DNA of 64,000 nt. It comes from Sulfitobacter sabulilitoris. Lineage in GTDB: Bacteria > Pseudomonadota > Alphaproteobacteria > Rhodobacterales > Rhodobacteraceae. How positions within the stretch are numbered: the stretch's first letter is position 1; every line of letters begins with the position of its first letter. The position numbers were made by a program, and so were the translations under genes. Shown piece after piece: positions 57,200-64,000 of this stretch. The notes under the pieces are model-generated. The model searched no databases. It had not been told where the DNA came from and saw nothing but the letters and a program-made list of their open reading frames with translations. Location of the stretch: contig NZ_VANS01000001.1 in assembly GCF_005887615.1 (NCBI RefSeq), forward strand, positions 607,415 to 671,414, written 5' to 3'.

Positions 57200-57487
57200 A
57201 TGGGTGCACTCTGGATTGCGCATGTGACGGTCACGGACGAAGAGGCCTACAAGAAATATGCGGAGCTTGCGACGCAGGCGATCGCAGATCACGGCGGGCG
57301 GTTCATCGCCCGCGGCGGTCGTTTCGTTCAACTGGAAGGCCAGGCACGGCCGCGCAACGTCGTGGCCCGGTTTCCCGATGTTGAAACGGCGGAAAAGTGC
57401 TATAAATCAGATGTCTATCAAATGGCATTAAATCACGCACGCGACGCGTCCGAACGCGAACTGCTGATCGTCGAGACGGACGAGTAG
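57200..57487 (+). CDS. DUF1330 family protein
   Basis: A 95-residue single-domain alpha/beta protein of the dimeric alpha-beta barrel type. WIAHVTVTDEEAYKKYAELA is the usual opening, HGGRFIARGGRFVQLEG is the family core, and FPDVETAEKCYKSDVYQMAL with the ending ERELLIVE is also conserved. Function is unknown for the family. The start has AAAGGATAAGG upstream and lies 5 bases from the alaS stop, so expression is tied to alaS. Confidence 0.88.
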   Translation: MGALWIAHVTVTDEEAYKKYAELATQAIADHGGRFIARGGRFVQLEGQARPRNVVARFPDVETAEKCYKSDVYQMALNHARDASERELLIVETDE

Positions 57488-57519
57488 GTCACTAACTGGA
57501 CAGCTTTGGCAAGGCTCCT

Positions 57520-58083
57520 ATGTTGCTGGCAATGTTGAGATCAATCGCCTTGCTGATCGCTTTGTCGGCGCCGGCTGCCGTGCCGGCGCAGGACGCCGCG
57601 AAGCTTGACCGCCCCGGCATGACGGCCCTGATGCGACATGCGCTGGCCCCCGGCACCGGCGATCCTGCCGGGTTTCGGCTGGAGGACTGCGGCACGCAGC
57701 GCGGGCTGGATGACCGGGGCCGCGATCAGGCCCGACGCACGGGCGCGGCCCTGCGCGCCGCAGGGGTGGTTTTCGATGCCATATGGACAAGCCAGTGGTG
57801 CCGCGCCCGCGACACCGCGACCTTGCTTGGCCTTGGCCCCGTGACCGAGGTGCGCGCGCTCAATTCCCATTTTGCCGGGCGCGGGGACAGGGCGGCGCAG
57901 ACCGCCGAGGTGCGCAAGATGCTGGCGGCGCTGGCGCCGGATGCGCGGGTTCTTCTGGTCAGCCACCAGGTCAACATTCGCGCCTTGACGGGCCGTGGCA
58001 CCCGCTCGGGCGAGGTCTTGGCCGCAACCCGCGATGCGAACGGCGTGCTGACCGTCACGGGCAGCTTTACGGTCGCGCCCTGA
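57520..58083 (+). CDS. Histidine phosphatase family protein (exported)
   Basis: A 187-residue protein with an N-terminal signal peptide (RSIALLIALSAPAAVPAQ), so periplasmic. The phospho-acceptor motif is MRHALAPG, an RHA variant of the usual RHG, and the second catalytic histidine is in VLLVSHQVNIRALTG; WTSQWCRARDTATLLG is the conserved middle. The branch also has EDCGTQRGLDDRGRDQA. Substrate is unknown. The preceding DUF1330 gene ends 32 bases upstream. Confidence 0.85.
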   Translation: MLLAMLRSIALLIALSAPAAVPAQDAAKLDRPGMTALMRHALAPGTGDPAGFRLEDCGTQRGLDDRGRDQARRTGAALRAAGVVFDAIWTSQWCRARDTATLLGLGPVTEVRALNSHFAGRGDRAAQTAEVRKMLAALAPDARVLLVSHQVNIRALTGRGTRSGEVLAATRDANGVLTVTGSFTVAP

Positions 58084-58090
58084 ACCCACG

Positions 58091-58118
58091 AAAAAAGGGG
58101 GCGGTCAACCCACCCCCT
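58091..58118 (-). terminator. Rho-independent terminator of typA
   Basis: On the minus strand AGGGGGTGG-GTTGA-CCGCCCCCT (one G-T wobble) is followed by five more T. It lies 33 bases past the typA stop. It may also serve the convergent phosphatase gene as a hairpin, but the T-tract is only on the minus side. Confidence 0.82.
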
Positions 58119-58150
58119 CTACATGAACTAAGCCTTATAAACGTTTGGGA

Positions 58151-59968
58151 TCAGGCGGATTTAGCCATGCGCTTGCGCTCGTGCGGATCAAGGAACCGCT
58201 TGCGCAGTCGGATCGCGTTGGGTGTGACCTCGACCAGTTCATCGTCGTCGATATAGGCGATGGCTTGCTCCAGCGACAGGGTGATCGGCGTCGTCAGGCG
58301 GACCGCTTCGTCGGTGCCCGAGGCCCGCACGTTGGTCAGCTGCTTGCCTTTCAACGGGTTCACCTCAAGGTCGTTCTCGCGGCTGTGTTCACCGATGATC
58401 ATGCCGGTATAGACCGCTTCCTGCGCCCCGATGAAGAATTTGCCGCGATCTTCCAGTTTCCACAGCGCATAGGACACCGAAGTGCCGTTCTCCATCGAGA
58501 TCAGAACACCCGCGCGACGGCCCGGAATGGGGCCCTTGTGCGGCGCCCAGCCTTGGAACACACGGTTCAGAACACCCGTGCCGCGCGTATCGGTCAGGAA
58601 TTCGCCGTGATACCCGATCAGGCCGCGCGACGGCACATGCGCGATGATCCGTGTCTTGCCGGCGCCGGCGGGCTTCATTTCCACCAACTCACCCTTGCGC
58701 GCACCGGTGATCTTTTCGATCACGGCGCCGGAATAATCATCATCCACGTCGATGGTGACTTCCTCGATCGGCTCGTTGCGCACGCCGTCGATTTCACGAA
58801 ACAGCACCTGCGGACGCGAGACGGACAGCTCGAACCCTTCGCGGCGCATGTTCTCGATCAAAACGCCCATCTGCAATTCGCCGCGCCCCGCGACCTCGAA
58901 GGCCTCGCCGCCGGGGGTGTCGCTGATCTTGATCGCGACGTTCGATTCCGCTTCCTTCATCAGACGGTCACGGATCACGCGCGACTGCACCTTCTTGCCG
59001 TCGCGACCGGCCAGCGGGCTGTCGTTGATGCCGAAGGTGACGGTGATGGTGGGCGGATCGATCGGCTGCGCGGGCAGGGCGGTGTCCACGCTCGGCGCCA
59101 CGATGCTGTCGGCCACGGTCGCCTTGGTCATGCCCGCCAGCGTCACGATATCGCCCGCTTCGGCCAGATCGATGGGCTGCTGGCCCAAACCGCGGAAGGC
59201 CATGATCTTGGTCACGCGGAAGTTTTCGATCACATCGCCCTTGCGCGACAGGGCCTTGACCGTCTCGCCGGTCTTCAGCGTGCCGGTTTCAACGCGACCG
59301 GTCAGGATACGGCCGATAAAGGGGTCGGACCCGAGCGTGGTGGCCAGCATCGTGAAGGGCGCGTCGCGCTTCTCGATCTGCTTGGGCGCTGGCACATGCT
59401 TGACCACCAGATCGAACAGCGCCGACAGATCCTTGCGCGGGCCGTCCAGTTCCATGTCGGCCCAGCCCGAACGACCGGAGGCATACATCGCGGGGAAATC
59501 AAGCTGATCGTCGTCCGCGCCGAGGTTGGCAAACAGATCGAAACATTCATCCAGCGCGCGGTCAGGTTCGGCGTCGGTCTTGTCGACCTTGTTGAGCACC
59601 ACGATGGGGCGCAGGCCCAGGGCCAGCGCCTTGGAGGTGACGAACTTGGTCTGCGGCATCGGGCCTTCTGCGGCATCGACCAGCAGGACAACGCCATCGA
59701 CCATCGACAGGATCCGCTCCACCTCGCCGCCGAAATCGGCGTGGCCGGGGGTGTCCACGATATTGATGCGCGTGCCCTTCCATTCCACGCTCGTCGCCTT
59801 GGCCAGGATGGTGATCCCGCGCTCGCGCTCGAGGTCGTTGCTGTCCATCGCACGCTCGGTCGTGGCCTGGTTTTCGCGGTAGGTGCCGGATTGTTTCAGA
59901 AGCTCATCCACCAGCGTCGTCTTGCCGTGGTCAACGTGAGCGATGATTGCGATATTGCGCAGGTCCAT
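58151..59968 (-). CDS. typA: Ribosome-associated GTPase TypA/BipA
   Basis: A 605-residue translational GTPase related to EF-G and LepA, with roles in ribosome assembly and stress adaptation. G1 is [17 protein letters not shown], the switch I region [20 protein letters not shown]3 [14 protein letters not shown] and G4 NKVDK. The TypA-specific C-terminal domain has [20 protein letters not shown]. The start at 59968 gives [17 protein letters not shown]; the frame upstream is not conserved. AAAGGCAAG precedes it. Length is standard. Confidence 0.97.
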   Translation of the reverse strand: MDLRNIAIIAHVDHGKTTLVDELLKQSGTYRENQATTERAMDSNDLERERGITILAKATSVEWKGTRINIVDTPGHADFGGEVERILSMVDGVVLLVDAAEGPMPQTKFVTSKALALGLRPIVVLNKVDKTDAEPDRALDECFDLFANLGADDDQLDFPAMYASGRSGWADMELDGPRKDLSALFDLVVKHVPAPKQIEKRDAPFTMLATTLGSDPFIGRILTGRVETGTLKTGETVKALSRKGDVIENFRVTKIMAFRGLGQQPIDLAEAGDIVTLAGMTKATVADSIVAPSVDTALPAQPIDPPTITVTFGINDSPLAGRDGKKVQSRVIRDRLMKEAESNVAIKISDTPGGEAFEVAGRGELQMGVLIENMRREGFELSVSRPQVLFREIDGVRNEPIEEVTIDVDDDYSGAVIEKITGARKGELVEMKPAGAGKTRIIAHVPSRGLIGYHGEFLTDTRGTGVLNRVFQGWAPHKGPIPGRRAGVLISMENGTSVSYALWKLEDRGKFFIGAQEAVYTGMIIGEHSRENDLEVNPLKGKQLTNVRASGTDEAVRLTTPITLSLEQAIAYIDDDELVEVTPNAIRLRKRFLDPHERKRMAKSA

Positions 59969-60110
59969 TGTCTTGCCTTTGTCAGGGGGGTGTGGGCGCG
60001 CAGGACGCCGCACCGAAAGTTGCAGTGCGCGAGACGGCCCGCCACCGGAATTGTGCCGCCCATAACGCGCTGCGGCGCAGAAAGCTAGGGGAAATGCGTA
60101 GAGCGCCGCG

Positions 60111-61046
60111 TCACGACGCCACCGCAGGGGTATCGCCCGCTTCGTCGGCATCGGATGTGGCGGCGTCGGTCGTGATCCGCAAGGGTTCGGCGAAGGTCAT
60201 CGTCCTGTAGGGGAAAGGGATTTCGATGCCTTCCGCGTCCAGTGCCGCCTTGACCGCCGCCACGACCTTGTCGCGCGAGGTCCGGATGTCGATGGGCCGC
60301 GATCCGGTCCACCACGTGACTTCGAAGTTGATCGCGCTGTCACCGAATTCCTGGGCAAATATCTCGACGTCGCGCACGTCGTCGCGCACCGCGTCGACAC
60401 CGCGCACCGCCTTGGCGATGACCTCGCGGGCGCGGTCCACGTTCTCGCCATAGGCGACACCGCAGATCACGGTGGTGCGGCGCACGTCGCGCGCGGTGCG
60501 GATCGTCACGGGGTTCTTGAAGAACATCGCATTGGGCGCGACGACAAGCTGTCCGTCGGTCTGTCGCACGTGGGTGTCGCGGATGGTTATGGTCTCGACC
60601 TGGCCGTCGATCCCTTCGCAGTCGATGTAGTCATCGACGGAAAACGGCTCGCGGATCAGCAAGAGTACCCCCGCGAGGAAATTTTCGAACACATCCTTGA
60701 AGGCGAAACCGATGGCGACACCGCCGACACCCAGCGCCGTCAGCGCGCGACCGGGCGTGATCGTCGGAAAGGCGATGGTGATGGCGATCAGAGTCCCGAA
60801 CAGCCAGAGCCCCACGGTCAGCAGCATGATGACCACATCGCGCAGCGCCCGGCGCAAGCCGGCCCGGCGCAGGGTCCGCGGCACCAGCCAGCGCACCACC
60901 CGGATGACCAGCCACAGAACACCGATGAACAGCAGCGCAAAGACCAGTTGCGGCAGCACCGCCCAAAATCCAGATGCGTATCCTTCGAGTTGGTCGCGCA
61001 ACGGCGCGGGAAGGGTGGCCCAAAGGTCGGACAAGATCTGGTTCAT
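60111..61046 (-). CDS. MscS-type mechanosensitive ion channel
   Basis: A 311-residue inner-membrane channel. Two or three membrane segments lie between residues 25 and 110, followed by the pore helix GVGGVAIGFAFKDVFENF and LAGVLLLIREPFSVDDYI, the MscS signature. The beta domain VETITIRDTHVRQTDGQLVV and the alpha/beta C-terminal domain follow. Such channels release osmolytes on sudden dilution, useful in a marine or brackish species. It lies 142 bases upstream of typA on the same strand. Confidence 0.92.
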   Translation of the reverse strand: MNQILSDLWATLPAPLRDQLEGYASGFWAVLPQLVFALLFIGVLWLVIRVVRWLVPRTLRRAGLRRALRDVVIMLLTVGLWLFGTLIAITIAFPTITPGRALTALGVGGVAIGFAFKDVFENFLAGVLLLIREPFSVDDYIDCEGIDGQVETITIRDTHVRQTDGQLVVAPNAMFFKNPVTIRTARDVRRTTVICGVAYGENVDRAREVIAKAVRGVDAVRDDVRDVEIFAQEFGDSAINFEVTWWTGSRPIDIRTSRDKVVAAVKAALDAEGIEIPFPYRTMTFAEPLRITTDAATSDADEAGDTPAVAS

Positions 61047-61109
61047 GCGTCGGTCTGCCTGTGTTGTGTCATTGCGACCAAACGCGACGGCAGGTGATTA
61101 TGTTCCGCG

Positions 61110-61445
61110 TCAGTGCGTGGCGCTGCCGGAAAACAGGTGGATCACCACGATCCCCGCGATGATAAGCGCCAGCCCCAAGACCGCAGGCACATCAAGCCGC
61201 TGACCGAACACCACGAATCCGATGCCGGCGATCAGCACGATGCCAAGCCCCGACCAGATCGCATAGACGATCCCCACCGGCATCACCCTGAGCGCGAGCG
61301 CCATGAAGTAGAACGACACACCGTAGGCCGCCACGACCAGAATCGACGGCCAAAGCCGGGTGAATTGCGCAGACGCCTGCAAGGCCGTCGTGCCGACCGT
61401 TTCGGCCGCGATCGCGATGACGAGATAGACATAATGCAGCGGCAT
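61110..61445 (-). CDS. SMR-family small multidrug transporter (EmrE-like)
   Basis: A 111-residue protein with four membrane helices. The essential membrane glutamate is Glu15 (VIAIAAETVGTTAL), and YAIWSGLGIVLIAGIGFVVF is the conserved second half of the fold. SMR proteins work as dual-topology dimers that exchange protons for cationic drugs, guanidinium or polyamines. It follows the Lrp-family regulator by 22 bases on the same strand, so the regulator probably controls it. Confidence 0.92.
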   Translation of the reverse strand: MPLHYVYLVIAIAAETVGTTALQASAQFTRLWPSILVVAAYGVSFYFMALALRVMPVGIVYAIWSGLGIVLIAGIGFVVFGQRLDVPAVLGLALIIAGIVVIHLFSGSATH

Positions 61446-61467
61446 GGGCGGTCTCCAGCAAGGGTGG

Positions 61468-61926
61468 TCACAGGGGCAGGGCGTGCGTGTCCTTGATCTG
61501 CTCCATCACGAAACTGGCCGAAACATCCGACAGCGGAACCCGCCGGATCAACGCCTGATACAGCCGGTCATAATCGGCCATATCCGCCACGCGGGCGCGG
61601 ATCAAGTAATCCAGATCGCCGGTCATTCGGTAGACGCCCAGAATTTCGGGCATGCCGCGTGTTGCCGCGCTGAACCGCTCCAACCAGTCGGGTGCATGCG
61701 CGTTGGTGCGGATGAGCATGAAGACCATCAGCCCCAGCCCCAACTGGTCGGGGTCCAGCATCGCCACCCGCGCTGTGATCACGCCCGCGGCTTCAAGCGC
61801 CTTGATCCTGCGCCAGCAGGCATTGCGGCTCAGCCCGACGGCATCGCCCAAATGATCCAGCGACTGGCCCGCATCGCGTTGCAGTTCGCGCAGAATGCGC
61901 CGGTCCGTTTCATCTATTGTCACCAT
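61468..61926 (-). CDS. Lrp/AsnC-family transcriptional regulator
   Basis: A 152-residue regulator. The helix-turn-helix is QSLDHLGDAVGLSRNACWRR near residues 21-40, followed by the ligand-binding RAM domain (MVFMLIRTNAHAPDWLERFS ... VYRMTGDLDYLIRARVADMA). These proteins respond to amino acids. It heads a two-gene operon with the SMR transporter and diverges from the DUF6356 gene across 119 bases. Confidence 0.92.
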   Translation of the reverse strand: MVTIDETDRRILRELQRDAGQSLDHLGDAVGLSRNACWRRIKALEAAGVITARVAMLDPDQLGLGLMVFMLIRTNAHAPDWLERFSAATRGMPEILGVYRMTGDLDYLIRARVADMADYDRLYQALIRRVPLSDVSASFVMEQIKDTHALPL

Positions 61927-62045
61927 ATTTTTCAGTATCGGTGGAAATTATCCCAAAAACAAGCAAATCCCCGCGCCATTTGGGAACTGTTCACAGGGCA
62001 TCCGGCGTAGTCTTGTGAAAACCACCCCCTCAAGGAGCCGCCCCG

Positions 62046-62252
62046 ATGTTTCAACGCATTTTCCTGACCCACCCCGCGACCGTGAACGAAACCTTCTTTC
62101 AGCACATGGCCTTTGCGCTGCGTTTTGCCGGCCTGTTGCTGGCCGCGGGCGGGGCGGCGTTGGTGCATGCATTTGTCCCGTGCCTGTTCGAAAAGACCGC
62201 CAGCCGGATCATCACGCGGCTGCACGACCGCATCCATTCTCGCGGGCACTGA
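62046..62252 (+). CDS. DUF6356 family small protein
   Basis: A 68-residue protein with the pattern FLTHPATVNETFFQHMAFAL, a short hydrophobic helix (FAGLLLAAGGAALVHAFVPC) and LFEKTASRIITRLHDRI. This is the layout of the DUF6356 family as I recall it: small, alphaproteobacterial, with one probable membrane or amphipathic helix and unknown function. AAGGAG lies 9 bases before the ATG. It diverges from the Lrp gene and converges with the YitT gene. Confidence 0.75.
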   Translation: MFQRIFLTHPATVNETFFQHMAFALRFAGLLLAAGGAALVHAFVPCLFEKTASRIITRLHDRIHSRGH

Positions 62253-62258
62253 TCCCGC

Positions 62259-62281
62259 CCGCCGCGCCCGTGTGGCGGCGG
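62259..62281. terminator. GC-rich hairpin between convergent genes
   Basis: A perfect 7-bp stem CCGCCGC/GCGGCGG with a 9-base loop lies between the stops of the DUF6356 and YitT genes. No T-tract follows on either strand. Confidence 0.3.
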
Positions 62282-62289
62282 CCAATCCG

Positions 62290-62904
62290 TCAGGTGGCGA
62301 TGTAGCGGTCACGCCGGTGGTTGAACGTGATGATCAGGTTCAGCACCACCGCGCCCAGCAGCGAATAGCCCACCACGGACGCCGGAAACAGGAACAGCGC
62401 GGTGCCGAAAATCACCGCGTCGGTCAGCAGCTGCACGTAGCCTGCGCGAAATCCGGTGCCATCCTGCACCATCAGCGCGACAACGCCCAGGCCGCCCAGT
62501 GACCCGTTGTGCCGGAACATCGCCAACAGGCCAAGCCCCACCGTCGCACCGAAGATCACCGCCCCCAGCGCTGGGTGCAGAACATCGATCGTGAACCCCA
62601 GCGGCAACGCATCGGTGACCACCGACAAGAGCGAGACGGACATCAGCGACTTGACCGTGAATTCAAGCCCGAGCCGGCGATAGGCCAGCAGGTAGAAGGG
62701 CAGGTTGATGACGAAAAACACCGCACCGAAGCTGTAGCCGGTCAGGTAGGAGACAATCACCGCGAGGCCTGCGGTCTGCCCGGTGATCAGCCCCACATGC
62801 GTCAGCACGTGAATCCCCAATCCGCACAGGAATACTCCAAGGCTCAGGCCCTGGATGTCCTCCAGCACTGAATGTTCGGTGGGCGGGCTGTCATAGATCT
62901 GCAT
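62290..62904 (-). CDS. YitT family membrane protein
   Basis: A 204-residue inner-membrane protein with five or six hydrophobic segments (LSLGVFLCGLGIHVLTHVGL, TGQTAGLAVIVSYLTGYSFG and others), the layout of the first part of YitT/YqfU proteins without the extra C-terminal DUF2179 domain. GGTAGLA-like and FFVINLPFYLLAYRRLGLEF segments are conserved. Function of the family is not settled. The start at 62904 gives MQIYDSPPTEHSVLEDIQ; the longer frame upstream runs into the icd terminator. Confidence 0.85.
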   Translation of the reverse strand: MQIYDSPPTEHSVLEDIQGLSLGVFLCGLGIHVLTHVGLITGQTAGLAVIVSYLTGYSFGAVFFVINLPFYLLAYRRLGLEFTVKSLMSVSLLSVVTDALPLGFTIDVLHPALGAVIFGATVGLGLLAMFRHNGSLGGLGVVALMVQDGTGFRAGYVQLLTDAVIFGTALFLFPASVVGYSLLGAVVLNLIITFNHRRDRYIAT

Positions 62905-63012
62905 GAGCGGCCAATTAGGGCAGAAGCACTGACCCGTCCACCCGAAACCGGACAAATCGAATTTTTCGGATCGGATTTGTCGCAAAATCCGGCAAGGCTG
63001 TGGATCTTGCAC

Positions 63013-63042
63013 AAAAAAAGGGCCGCAGTGCTGCGGCCCTTT
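63013..63042 (-). terminator. Rho-independent terminator of icd
   Basis: A perfect 12-bp stem AAAGGGCCGCAG/CTGCGGCCCTTT closed by two bases ends on the minus strand in a run of seven T (counting the stem end). It lies 25 bases past the icd stop. Confidence 0.9.
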
Positions 63043-63066
63043 GCTGTTTCGGTCTTGTTGGACGGT

Positions 63067-64000
63067 TCAGCCGGCCAGTGCCTTGTTGAGGTTCTCATCC
63101 ACCTTTTCCAGAAAGCCCATCGTGGTCAGCCATTTCTGATCCGGGCCCACCAGCAAGGCGAGATCCTTGGTCATGTGGCCGGATTCGACGGTATCCACGA
63201 CAACCTTTTCAAGCGTCTCGGCAAAGTTGGTCAGCGCGGCATTGCCATCCAGCTTGCCCCGGTGCTTGAGGCCGCCGGTCCAGGCAAAGATCGACGCGAT
63301 GGAGTTGGTCGACGTCTGCTCGCCCTTCTGGTGCTGGCGATAGTGACGCGTCACGGTGCCATGCGCCGCCTCGGCTTCGACGACCTGCCCATCGGGTGTC
63401 ATCAATTGCGAGGTCATCAGGCCGAGCGAGCCGAAGCCCTGCGCCACGGTGTCCGACTGCACGTCGCCATCGTAGTTCTTGCAGGCCCAGACATAGCCGC
63501 CCGACCACTTCATGGCGCTTGCCACCATGTCGTCGATCAAACGGTGCTCATAGGTCAGGCCCGCTTTTTCGAACTTGTCCTTGAACTCCTCGTCGAACAC
63601 CTGCTGGAACAGGATCATGAACTGGCCGTCGTAGTTCTTGAGGATGGTGTTCTTGGTCGACAGGTAGACGGGGTAGTTGCGCTTGAGGCCATAGTTGAAC
63701 GATGCGCGCGCGAAATCCCTGATCGAATCGTCGAGGTTGTACATGCCCATGTAGACGCCCGAGGACGGCGCATCGAACACTTCCTCTTCCATCACGGTGC
63801 CGTCTTCGCCGACGAATTTCATCGACAGCTTGCCCGGTCCGGGGAATTTCATGTCCGTCGCGCGGTACTGGTCGCCATAGGCGTGGCGGCCGATGATGAT
63901 CGGCTGCGTCCAGCCCGGCACCAGGCGCGGCACGTTCGAGCAGATGATCGGCTCGCGGAACACGACGCCGCCCAGGATGTTGCGGATGGTGCCGTTGGGG
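63067..64000 (-). CDS. icd: NADP-dependent isocitrate dehydrogenase, C-terminal part (cut by window edge)
   Basis: The frame is open to the last base of the window, so the N-terminus is missing. About 311 codons remain. They begin [20 protein letters not shown], with [20 protein letters not shown] from the substrate region, and contain the metal-binding and catalytic part [20 protein letters not shown] and the [15 protein letters not shown] nucleotide loop. This is the monofunctional homodimeric IDH-II type common in alphaproteobacteria, a TCA cycle enzyme. It ends at a strong terminator. Confidence 0.97.
   Translation of the reverse strand, partial: PNGTIRNILGGVVFREPIICSNVPRLVPGWTQPIIIGRHAYGDQYRATDMKFPGPGKLSMKFVGEDGTVMEEEVFDAPSSGVYMGMYNLDDSIRDFARASFNYGLKRNYPVYLSTKNTILKNYDGQFMILFQQVFDEEFKDKFEKAGLTYEHRLIDDMVASAMKWSGGYVWACKNYDGDVQSDTVAQGFGSLGLMTSQLMTPDGQVVEAEAAHGTVTRHYRQHQKGEQTSTNSIASIFAWTGGLKHRGKLDGNAALTNFAETLEKVVVDTVESGHMTKDLALLVGPDQKWLTTMGFLEKVDENLNKALAG

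Noticed and set aside
54562-57234. An 890-codon open frame antisense to alaS
   Set aside because: It mirrors alaS almost exactly, has no family motifs and is rich in His, Gln, Arg and Gly, as expected from the antisense of a high-GC gene.
58145-60088. A 647-codon open frame antisense to typA
   Set aside because: Shadow of typA with low-complexity His/Asp/Arg composition.

Overview
The window reads as a piece of chromosome from an alphaproteobacterium of the Rhodobacteraceae (roseobacter-type). Supporting signs are high GC, a recA preceded by the alphaproteobacterial LexA box GAAC-N7-GAAC, a CckA-type hybrid kinase, an usg gene, a DUF6356 protein, a heme A synthase, an acyl-CoA ligase resembling roseobacter DmdB, and a short GC-rich intergenic repeat of a kind I associate with this family. 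Both window ends cut genes: mfd on the left and icd on the right.

Layout, left to right. 1-2.6 kb: 3' end of mfd and a convergent Bcr/CflA-type exporter. 2.7-4.1 kb: a cytidylyltransferase/LicD-like pair, probably for phospho-decoration of a glycan. 4.2-7.0 kb: a FrnE-like thiol oxidoreductase coupled to an acyl-CoA ligase, with a divergent XRE-cupin regulator. 7.1-9.1 kb: an orphan YejA-like binding protein and a candidate small RNA. 9.2-15.8 kb: a lower-GC block holding a VOC protein, an RND pump, its membrane-fusion protein and a GbsR/MarR regulator, next to an internally deleted IS1595-type transposase. 15.8-18.4 kb: 3-hydroxybutyrate dehydrogenase, a patatin and a DUF502 protein. 18.5-20.4 kb: pseudouridine catabolism (psuG, psuK). 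20.4-24.1 kb: DUF4198 and HupE proteins, a ThiE-like protein and an EamA permease. 24.2-27.7 kb: TrmJ-type methyltransferase, heme A synthase and M32 carboxypeptidase. 28.2-32.7 kb: a small secreted protein, a FemAB/CelD-like acyltransferase and gyrA. 32.9-39.3 kb: usg, DUF2855, an orphan radical SAM protein and the zwf-pgl-pgi operon (entry to the Entner-Doudoroff/pentose phosphate routes). 39.3-43 kb: Na+/H+ antiporter, thioesterase, DmdB-like ligase and tRNA-Gly(CCC). 43.1-47.2 kb: a methyltransferase, a 2Fe-2S/ASKHA corrinoid-activation-type protein and an agmatinase-family enzyme. 47.4-53.1 kb: guaB, rsmB-like, cckA and a sulfotransferase. 53.2-58.1 kb: recA, alaS, DUF1330 and a histidine phosphatase. 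58.1-64 kb: typA, mscS-type channel, SMR pump with Lrp regulator, DUF6356, YitT and icd.

Most genes are housekeeping. Six gene pairs share a 4-base ATGA stop/start overlap (LicD/cytidylyltransferase, ligase/FrnE, fusion protein/pump, psuK/psuG, zwf/pgl, ctaA/M32), which points to translational coupling. I do not see a clear large novel system. The most unusual items are the candidate free-standing small RNA near 9.05-9.13 kb, the LicD/cytidylyltransferase pair, paired TTTGCAAA palindromes near 7.08 kb, a predicted leaderless promoter for the XRE-cupin gene, the overlapping divergent start codons near 21.25 kb, and the small secreted protein with its own operator-like dyad and terminator.
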